DNA of 64,000 bases. It comes from Leptidea sinapis. Lineage: Eukaryota > Arthropoda > Insecta > Lepidoptera > Pieridae. Each line of letters starts with the position of its first letter. Positions within the stretch are counted from its first letter, which is position 1. Below are positions 56,485 through 64,000 of the stretch, in pieces. The stretch lies in contig NC_066282.1 of NCBI RefSeq assembly GCF_905404315.1, positions 7,340,501-7,404,500 of the forward strand, written 5' to 3'. The notes under the pieces were generated by a model, which saw only the letters and a program-made list of their open reading frames with translations, was not told the DNA's origin and searched no databases. The position numbers were made by a program, and so were the translations under genes.

Positions 56485-56732
56485 GCCGTTCCCAATATTT
56501 AGTCTATCACTTACTTGAGATAAAAATGTAAACACGCTGTCTGTCAATGGGACGACGTGTAGCTTACCAGCAATAGAAGTTTGTATGGAAATTGCAATTC
56601 ACGCGTCCCAATACAAGGCGATAATAATGACTTATCGGGTATATTGGGACAGCTTCAGATTATTGACACCTAATTACTGACAGTAGAAGATAGTAATTTA
56701 TCTATATCTGTAGATAGTATATTGGGAACGGC
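56485..56732. mobile_element. MITE-like element
   Basis: 248 bp bounded by perfect 14-bp inverted repeats (gccgttcccaatat, 56485-56498; complement 56719-56732). No coding capacity. I see no clear target duplication ('aag' lies on each side). The superfamily cannot be told. Confidence 0.65.
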
Positions 56733-56914
56733 TGTAAGTAGAGTTGACTGATTATCTATCCGGTCTTAGAAATCTTTTTATTTTTTAAGATACTTACTTT
56801 GCAAGTTTACGTATACAAACTGCTGTGGTTAATACTTTTTTATAAACTATGTTTTTTTGTTACCACATGTTTTGCAAAAACATGAAGATTTTACGGATTG
56901 ATACTATACATAAA

Positions 56915-57080
56915 GTGACCCGTGGGAAAAACAATCTCTGATAACGACGAATTTCCATAAAATTTCAATCCCTCCAAACCCCTTATTAACGATAAAATTT
57001 AGCCTATGTCCTATTCCTAGGTCTAGTTTATCTCTGTACTAAATTTTATCAAAATTGTTGCAGGGGTTTAGGCGTGACAG
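56915..57080 (-). mobile_element. Helitron-like internal fragment
   Basis: In reverse complement it has 'attttgataaaatttagtacagagataaac' style text split over 57020-57055, the body of the elements at 11910 and 37430. Termini missing. Confidence 0.5.
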
Positions 57081-57084
57081 TCAA

Positions 57085-57780
57085 ATATATATTCAACAAA
57101 GGTGATGGGAGTAAATTTGTTTGTTCATTCAACAATGTAAACATGTTATTTTTGTGTTTTATTATTTCTAATTGCTCTAACACATTTAAGCGACATCCTT
57201 TTTCACATGTATGTAAAATATTAAAATGATTATTGTTTCCGAATTAGTGACCGGTGTCAATTAAATGTTTCGCGAAGTGTGATTTTTCGGGACGATTATT
57301 CCTAAATGCGGCAATATGTTCCTTCGTTCTAATTTCGAAATTTCACCCTGTTTGACCTATATACGTTAAAAGGGGGTTAGTTTATAAACACCGGATTTTT
57401 GGGAATTAATTAATCAATCTTTGCCATTACATATTCGATTGACATTGTGATTCGTTCGGAAGGACACATTAATATTGTTTTTTCTAAATATTTTAGCTAT
57501 TTTATCTGATATTGGACCAATATATGTCAAACTACGCACATATTTGGTATTTGATTGTGGTGGGACGGGATTAAGTTCTGAATTAATGAAATGTTTTTGT
57601 TTATTTTTAATTAATTTGTTCACTTACTGTTTTGTATAGCCGTTGGAAACCTCGATTTGGTATATTGTATTAAGTTCTTTCGCGAAGTTGTCACGGGACA
57701 GTGGCACTGACATTAATCTGTGAACATACCAGCGGAAGGCTGCTAGTTTATGTTGTATGGGGTGGCAAGATTAGGTGGGA
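57085..57780 (-). pseudogene. Penelope-like element, C-terminal part with GIY-YIG relic
   Basis: Read on the minus strand from right to left: 'HKLAAFRWYVHRLMSVPLS' and 'NFAKELNTIYQI' (57650-57770); then the frame 57414-57623 with 'VRSLTYIGPISDKIAKIFRK'; then 'KSGVYKL', 'YIGQTGRNFE', 'RTKEHIAA' and 'HFAKHLIDTGH' (57130-57410, several frames). This order, an RT C-terminus then a GIY-YIG endonuclease, is that of Penelope-like retroelements. The GIY-YIG part normally cuts the target. The RT core is absent and stops abound. Recognition rests on motif recall. Confidence 0.7.
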
Positions 57781-58019
57781 ATAGCAATATCTGTATATGA
57801 CGGCTTCCTATATATTTGGAATTCTAATTTATTATTTACTCCTGTTAATGTTAAATCTAGTCGCACAGCGCGTCATTTCATGGGACGAGGGTATAAAAGA
57901 GTGGCTTCTGGCTCATTTGATTTAGTAGATTCCGGTACCTGCGCTCGAACGGACGAGACGTGTTTGCGCGCTGGTTTTCGTGGAATTATAATTATCGCAA
58001 TTTCTTGTATAATTAACTA
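57781..58019. other. Short stretch with a TATA-like motif
   Basis: 'gggtataaaagagtggc' at 57889-57905 looks like a strong core promoter motif on the plus strand upstream of the RTE-like element, but I cannot link it to a transcript. Confidence 0.35.
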
Positions 58020-58461
58020 GATGTGCCCCTTTGGCTTTTGGGTAGGGCTAAGGTTTGAGCTACTACCGGGGTCCACAGGTGGCGGATAGTGGAACGGCTG
58101 TAAGATATTATGGCTAGCTGCTTCGGCAGGCCACGACCACACACCGGCAGGATTAGAGGGTGTAGCGTGTAGAGCCCCTAGGAAAGGTTATTCTATGGAA
58201 AAACTACAAAGACCCAATGAAAACCCTGTGACATGGCGAGTCAATGCCGCCAGTAAATAAGCATTAATGGAGATTAATGCTGGAGGAGTCCAACTGCGGG
58301 CAGCTGCGTAGGTGGTAGATTGAGTGAGTGGGAGCTGGACAAGCCTGTACAGTCACCAGTTATATTGTTGTCCTATGAATTCCAGATACAGAAAGCAGCA
58401 AACAGCGATGTGGAAGGCCACGGAAAACCACCACATTATTAATTTCCTAGGATAAATCATT

Positions 58462-59593
58462 ATGGCTGAGACAAATATAACAATGGCCCTTAGTCCCCGG
58501 CAGACCTTAAATGGTCAGAGGGTGCGAAGAATCTCCGGATCAGCCATAAAGATCGCAACTTGGAATGTCCGCAGCTTGTATGAAGACGGTAAACAGGAAA
58601 ATGTTTTAATGGAAATGAATAGATTAGAGCTTGATATTCTTGGAATAAGTGAATTAAGATGGAAAGGGAATGGTATAGTAACTTCAGAAAATGCTACAGT
58701 CTACTATTCGGGTAGCAATGATAATCAACATCATAGAAATGGTGTTGCAGTAATTACAAAAGACGCTCTACGATCTACTGTAAGGAATTTTCTTCCCATT
58801 TCGAACCGGGTAATGTTATTACAACTTGAAGCTAAGCCGTTTAACATCAACATAATCCAAGTTTATGCACCTACTGCAGACAAAAGTGACGATATGAATG
58901 AGGAATTTTACGATGACATAGAAACAGCCCTCAAAATAACTAAAAAACATGATACAACAATAATTACGGGTGATTTTAACTCCAAAATTGGAAAAGGTCT
59001 AGTACCCGATGTTGTTGGCACTTTTGGGCTTGGGGTTCGAAACGATCGAGGAGAAAGGTTGGTGCAGTTCTGCCAGGAGCGTGAGTTTGTCATCACTAAT
59101 ACATTCTTTAAGTTACCACCTAGAAAACTTTACACTTGGCGTTCACCAGCCGATAGTCCAGAGAAGATGGTACGTAATCAAATAGATTTCATATTGGTCA
59201 GCAGAAGACATAGGAATAGCATAAAATCTGCTAAAACATATCCCAGAGCCGATATTGGATCTGACCACAATCCTATTGTGGCCGTAATAAAGGTTCAGTT
59301 AAAGAAAATCCAACAACAACCAAAAATTACCAGAATAGACCTTGACAAATTGAAAAACTCTGAATCCAAAAAACAACTTCATTTAGCCATCAATGACGAC
59401 ATGTGTAGGCTAAAACGAAACAATGTTAATCCTGGTTTCTCGGACATGGAACAATCGTGGCATAGTTTTAAGACGACAATACTTGACACAAGTGAAAAGA
59501 TCCTGACATCGACGCCACGAACGAAGAAAAAGAAATGGATTACTGACGAAATATTGGACTTAATGGATAAAAGACGTGCAAATAAAACGAACA
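58462..59593 (+). pseudogene. RTE-like endonuclease and linker start
   Basis: About 377 residues, open from Met 58462. AP-endonuclease-like motifs in order: 'IKIATWNVRSLYEDGK' (Asn), 'ILGISELRWKG' (Glu), 'NIIQVYAPTADKSDD', 'TTIITGDFNSKIGKG' (GDFN), 'NQIDFILVSRRHRNS', 'ADIGSDHNPIVAV' (SDH). All catalytic residues look intact. Residues after 'DKRRANKT' up to the stop at 59733 belong to the inserted LINE A and SINE. The start is supported by the alignment of the fold right behind it and the non-coding 5' region before it. Confidence 0.88.
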
Positions 59594-61812
59594 GATTTTT
59601 TAAGCGGCAAATCGCCCGTGTAAAGTCAAAACACGTCGTCAAAATCGGTGAGCAGCTTTCCAGTTACCCGACCGGAACACGCAAGTCCCCTTCCCACAAG
59701 CACACAGCCGGTCTGAGGTTCGAGTCTCCTTAGGAGACGCCCCGCGACTGTTGTTGCGTAGTCTTTGCGGCCTCCACGGCCCACGCCCTACTTCGCTGTG
59801 AAAGCCAGGGCTGCTAACAGCACAGAGGAGGTTTCAGTCGGTATAGGGTGTCCGCTTACGCGGACACTCGAGTCAGACATATTACGCCACGGAACGGGGC
59901 GTAACGTAACCATATTTCCTCCTCTCAAAAAAAAAAAAACACGCAAGTTCTGGTCGTTGTCGAAAGCTGCTCTTGGTAACTTCAGCCAGCCGTCCATGCC
60001 GCCGTTGCACATGAGGAATGACACCCTGGCCCATACGGCAAAAGAGAAAGCCGATCTCTTGTGCACAGTTTTCGCCTCCAACTCGACTCTTGACGACAAC
60101 GGAAAAACACCGCCGACCATCCCGCGGCGTCAGAGCTCTGGCTCCGGCCTGAAGTACAGTTCAGACAGAAAACTGTTAGGCGAGCGCTGTTTTCTTTGAA
60201 CGTCAGGAAGTCGAGCGGGCCGGATGGCATTTCTCCAATCGTGCTTAGAACGTGTGCCCCTGAGTTGACGCCGGTGCTAACGCGTTTATTCCGGCACTCT
60301 TATTCTAAAGGCGTAGTCCCTGACTCATGGAAGTCTGCCCTTGTCCATCCGATCCAAAAAAAGGAGACAGTTCGGATCCGGCAAACTATAGGCCTATTGC
60401 TATAACCTCCCTGCTCTCCAAGATCATAGAGAGCATAATTAACCTTCAGCTCTTTGTATACCTTGAGGGTCATCAGCTCATCAACGACAGGCAGTACGGC
60501 TTTCGACATGGTCGGTCGACTTGCGATTTCGTCTGGTATACCTAAAATATAGATGGGCGGTGACTATTCAAAGCAAGGGGGAAGGCCTGATAGTTGGCCT
60601 GGATATAGAGAAGGCCTTTGATCGTGTATGGCACAAGGCGCTCCTCTCCAAACTTCCATCATTTGGGCTTCCCGAGAGCTTGTGCAAGTGGACCTCCAGC
60701 TTCCTCACTGGGCGCAGCATACAGGTCGTTGTCGACGGATATTGCTCGAACCCGAAGCCCGTGAATGCTGGAGTGCCCCAAGGCTGTGTGCTGTCTCCCA
60801 CGCTGTTTCTTCTGCATATCAATGATATGTTGGACACCTCCAACATTCATTGCTATGCAGACGACAGCACTGGTGATGCTATATACACGGGCCATGCAGG
60901 TCTCTCTCGGGAAATCGTCGACCAGTGCCGGGAGAAACTTGTGTCTTCTATCGAGTCCTCTCTTGAGAAGGTCGCGGAATGGGGAAAATTGAACCTTGTC
61001 TAATTTAACCCCCAGAAGACTCAAGTTTGCGCGTTTACCACTAAAACAACCCCATTTGTCGCCCCATGTATCACCGCTCTTCGACAACACTTCCCTCAAA
61101 GCCTCGCCTAGTATCGGAATACTGGGTCTCGAAATGTCGAGCGTTTGCCAATTTCGTGGTCATCTGGAAGGCAAAGCCAAATTGGCTTCAAAGAAACTGT
61201 GCCTCATTAATAGAGCGTGGCAATACTTCAAGCCGGCCCACATACTAGCGCTCTACAAAGCGCAGGTCCGGCCACACATGGAGTATCGCTGTCATCTCTG
61301 GTCTGGCGCACCCCAGTATCAGCTCAATTCTCCCCAGCTCAGCATTTGACCGCGTGCAACGCAGAACAGCTCGAATTGTCGGGGACACAGTGCTCTGTGA
61401 ACGGCTGGATCACTTGGCGTTGCGTAGAGACGTCGCTTCATTGTGTGTCTTCTACCGCATTTATCACGGGGAGTGTTCCGAAGAGCTGTTTAACCTGATT
61501 CCTACCGCCGAATTCCACCTTCGCACGACACGCCACAAGTTAGGATATCATCCTCACCATCTGGATGTTTGGCGGTCCTCCACAGTGCGGTTTTCAAGGA
61601 GCTTTCTTCCACGTACTACAAAGCTGTGGAATTTGCTTCCCTGTGCGGTGTTTCCGGGACGATACGACATGGGTACATTCAAAAAAAGCGCGTACACCTT
61701 CCTTGAAGGCCGGCAACCCTCCTGTGATTCCTCTGGTGTTGCATGAGATTGTGGGCGCCGGTGATCACTTATCAACACGTGCTCGTTTGTCCTCCTATTC
61801 CATAAAAAAAAA
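59594..61812 (+). pseudogene. LINE family A copy inserted in the RTE-like LINE
   Basis: 5'-truncated at the linker ('FFKRQIARVKSKHVVKIGEQL') and complete to the A-tail (61804-61812). RT blocks: 'SSGPDGISPIVL' (60196-60405), 'YGFRHGRSTCD' lesion near 60490-60540, 'VGLDIEKAFDRVWH' and 'HCYADDSTGDAIYTG' (60521-61003), C-terminus 61354-61746. A TAA at 61001-61003 and a 15-bp insertion near 61328 are further lesions. It is itself interrupted by a SINE at 59687. Insertion as a truncated copy with an A-tail and short duplication is normal LINE behaviour. Confidence 0.9.
59687..59937 (+). mobile_element. SINE insertion with 11-bp target duplication
   Basis: 251 bp ending in an A-run (59927-59939), flanked by aacacgcaagt at 59676-59686 and 59938-59948, a perfect duplication. 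It carries a polymerase III B box (ggttcgagtc, 59718-59727), but its A box is missing, so the copy is 5'-truncated inside a tRNA-like head. Without it the LINE A text 'gaacacgcaagttctggtcg' is continuous. A third SINE type in the window. Confidence 0.9.
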
Positions 61813-62104
61813 GAACAAAGAAAAGTATGACACAATAAAACTTTTAATACGGAAAAAAATAAGACAGGCAAATGAAACATGGTATGGTGATCTTTGTTCT
61901 GAGATAGAGAAACTGGATAAGAAGTTTGACTGTTTTAATATGCATAAGAAGATTAAAGAGCTTATATCTCCTAAGCATCAAGGACGCAGACAAGTAACTC
62001 TTCTCAATAAATATGGCAATTATGCATCTTCCACCGATGACATGTTAGTAACATGGGAACAATATGTTACGGACTGTTTCATGACACTCGATCAGATCCT
62101 ATAG
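61813..62104 (+). pseudogene. RTE-like linker between endonuclease and RT
   Basis: Open frame with 'KEKYDTIKLLIRKKIRQANETWYGDLCSEIEKLD', here split by the family's usual lysine-rich spacing, and 'ALIS..HQGRR'-like text, ending 'MTLDQIL' and a stop. The RT follows in another frame, so about 62090-62110 holds a frameshift. This continues the protein broken at 59593. Confidence 0.75.
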
Positions 62105-62105
62105 A

Positions 62106-63638
62106 TTTCGTTTGTTATTTGACAAGGGACCAGCCATTACGAAAAGTGAAGTCTATAATGCCATAAGAAATGCAAAAACAAGAAAAGCTTGTGGTCCCGA
62201 TGACATACCAGTCGAGATTATTAAAGAAATCGAAGAGTCTAATCTAGATTATCTCGTTAACCTCTTTAATGCTATCTACGACTCGGGCACGATTCCTTCT
62301 GACTGGCTCAAATCGACATTTATCACCCTACCAAAAATAAATAATCCCAAAAAATGCAGTGATTACCGCACAATTTCACTCATGAGTCACGTTTTGAAGC
62401 CCTTTTTAAAAGTACTTCATAGCAGAATTTACTCGAAATGTGAGTCTTTACTATCATATACCCAGTTTGGTTTTAGAAGCGGTTTGGGAACAAGAGATGC
62501 ACTTTTCGGCTATCAGGTACTGGTACAAAGATGCTGGGATATGAATAGAGATCTATTTGTCTGCTTCATTGACTATGAAAAGGCCATTGACCGAGTTCAA
62601 CATGTCAAATTGATGGAAGTGCTCCAGAAAATTGCCTTGGACTTTAAAGACTGTCGATTCATCAGAAACTTATATTGGAAACAGCGTGCAAACATTAGGG
62701 TCAACGGGAAACTTTCATCATACATCGAGATAGAAAGGGGCGTACGACAAGGCTGTATTTTGTCACCCTTACTTTTTAAATTGTATGCTGAAGCCATATT
62801 TTCGGAAGCGCTTGATAACAGCACAGACGGAATATCAATTAATGGCAAAATGTTAAACAATATTAGGTACGCAGACGACACGATATTAATCGCGGACAGT
62901 CTTGAGGGCCTTCAAAGTCTAGTCAACTCCGTAGCTTCCGTCAGTGCTGAGTATGGTATTAACATCAACACCAAAAAGACGAAGTACATGGTAATAAGCC
63001 GTACACCTGAGCTTACCACTTCTTTATCCGTCAATGGTCAAAGTCTTGAAAGGGTTGCCAAGTTCAGATATCTAGGCACAATGGTTGACGACTCAGGAGA
63101 TCACAGCCTCGAAATATGATGCAGAATAGAGCAAGCACGCAACGCCTTTTCAAAAATGAAAAAAGTACTTTGTGACCGGAACCTAAACATCTCTCTTCGT
63201 ATACGCATAGCGCGGTGCTATGTCTTTTCTGTACTCCTATACGGCGTAGAAGCTTGGACGCTGACAGAAGCTATGACAAAAAAACTGGAAGCGTTCGAGA
63301 TGTGGGTGTACAGACGTATGCTGAGAATTTCTTGGACAGAGCGCGTACGGAATAGCATCGTGTTAGAGAGAATGGGAAAGGCTACAGAGATACTTACGTC
63401 TATTAAGTTAGAATATTTTGGACATGTGATGCGTAATGCCAAGAAATATGAACTCCTTCAACTAATCATGCAAGGGAAAGTGGCAGGCAGGAGGAGGCCT
63501 GGCCGCAGAAGGATATAGTGGCTTAAAAATTTGCACCAATGGTTTGGGAAGAGCACAAGATCTTTATTTAGAGCAGCTGTGTCGAAAGTTGAAATTGCCC
63601 TAATGATTGCCAACCTTCGCAAGGAGACGGCACGTTAA
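62106..63638 (+). pseudogene. RTE-like reverse transcriptase
   Basis: RT blocks in order: 'KACGPDDIPVEIIKE', 'CSDYRTISLMSHVLK', 'QFGFRSGLGTRDALF', 'VCFIDYEKAIDRVQH' (catalytic Asp, with Ile where Phe is usual in AFD), 'GVRQGCILSPLLFKLYAEAI', 'NIRYADDTILIADS' (YADD). Then 'KFRYLGTMVDDSGD', 'YGVEAWTLTEAM', 'MLRISWTERVRNSIVLERMG', 'YFGHVMRNAKKYELLQLIMQGKV' and an end at 63638. TGA at 63117-63119 (CGA in related proteins would give Arg) and TAG at 63516-63518 are internal stops. Both are single-base changes. Confidence 0.9.
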
Positions 63639-63675
63639 GAAGGAGAAGCCCCTTTGGCGCGCTTTTAACTATTCG

Positions 63676-64000
63676 AAGCAGTGAAGAGTTAATACGAGTG
63701 TTGGTTCTGTGTCGCAGGACAATTTTGAGAAATGCTGCGCGACGCTTCTAGCCGCGGGCATAAAAAACTTTAATTTAAACATACAGCCGCATATGGCTCA
63801 GTTGTCGTGCAAAACCAAGGCCGATAAAGAATCGGCCTTAGCTGCGCTCAAGGGTGTGGAACTCTTACAGTTCCACACATATACCGATAAGAACGACAGA
63901 GCCCACATCTCTGTCGTCCAAGGTTTATATTACAGCTCCGCAGAAGAGCTAGGCAAGGCACTGCAGGAACTGGGGAAACTGAAACCCATTAAGGTTGTCG
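63676..64000 (+). CDS. Partial Gag-like ORF1 of a jockey-type LINE, cut by the window edge
   Basis: An open frame follows the stop ending at about 63675 and runs to base 64000 without a stop. It includes 'QDNFEKCCATLLAAGIKNF' and, after Met 63803, 'LSCKTKADKESALAALKG', 'QFHTYTDKNDRAHISVVQG', 'AEELGKALQELGKLKPIKVV'. 'KPRA.ISVV(R)GL' followed by a helix of the '.EL..AL.ELG' kind is the domain that precedes zinc knuckles in jockey-type ORF1 proteins (PRE_C2HC). The zinc knuckles would lie beyond the edge. It begins only 35 bp behind the RTE-like LINE, so the 5' end is either truncated or joined there. Start unknown. Confidence 0.65.

Larger units (their letters stand above)
58020..63640 (+). mobile_element. 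RTE-like LINE, interrupted by LINE A
   Basis: The outer element of a three-level nest. 5' region 58020-58461 ('gggtccacaggtggcggatag', 'gctgcttcggcaggccacgac'), endonuclease 58462-59593, then a 2.2-kb family A insertion (59594-61812), then linker and RT to 63638. Without the insertion it would be about 3.4 kb, close to the usual length for RTE-type LINEs with one ORF. 'gaaca' flanks the insertion on both sides (59589-59593, 61813-61817). Two premature stops and one frameshift also inactivate it. Confidence 0.85.

Noticed and set aside
1..64000. Host protein-coding genes with introns
   Set aside because: I looked for exon-like frames with conserved domain text outside the transposons and found none. 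Very short exons could still be missed by eye.

Overview
The window looks like a piece of an insect genome, most likely a moth or butterfly. It is AT-rich and filled with relics of transposable elements. I base the order on recall: the jockey/CR1-like and RTE-like LINEs, the Helitron ends and the roughly 300-bp SINE-like repeat all resemble sequences I associate with Lepidoptera. I find no convincing host protein-coding gene, no rRNA, no intact tRNA and no CRISPR array. Every long open frame belongs to a retrotransposon, and every one is broken by a stop, a frameshift or an insertion.

Layout. 1-2932: the 5' part of a LINE (family A, minus strand) abuts a 100-bp satellite array that contains an internal inversion. 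2933-18260: AT-rich DNA with a 1.4-kb duplicated segment (3543-4989 and 9287-10681), SINE-like copies, Helitron-like elements, a P-element-like MITE with an 8-bp target duplication (6181-6531), LINE ends and several near-perfect palindromes. 18262-21684: a nearly complete family A LINE (minus). 22366-26126: a second family A copy (plus), split by a minus-strand jockey/CR1-like LINE (family E, about 22393-24611). 26127-44360: mainly AT-rich filler with many SINE-like copies, tRNA-derived SINE pieces, LINE tails, Helitrons and unclassified dispersed repeats. 44370-47695: LINE B (plus), related to A, whose endonuclease/RT frame is interrupted by one 1-nt frameshift. 47840-48690: an internally deleted LINE (minus). 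49530-51365: a 5'-truncated family A copy (plus). 53389-55430: tRNA-derived SINE copies, then two adjacent LTRs on the minus strand with TATA box and poly(A) signal. 56485-57780: a MITE, a Helitron piece and a Penelope-like fragment with a GIY-YIG part. 58020-63640: an RTE-like LINE interrupted by a family A LINE, itself interrupted by a SINE with an 11-bp target duplication. 63676-64000: the start of a Gag-like ORF1 running off the edge.

How the parts relate. The LINEs supply endonuclease and reverse transcriptase. The abundant SINE-like repeat ends in a sequence resembling the 3' end of family A, so A-type LINEs may have mobilised it; this is inference. The nests give a relative order: RTE-like LINE first, then A, then the SINE; and A first, then E. 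I found no convincing new gene system. The best leads are the P-like MITE that keeps a THAP start, the indel-free 100-bp satellite with its inversion, the hairpin-bearing SINE-like family, the tandem LTRs and the three-level nest.
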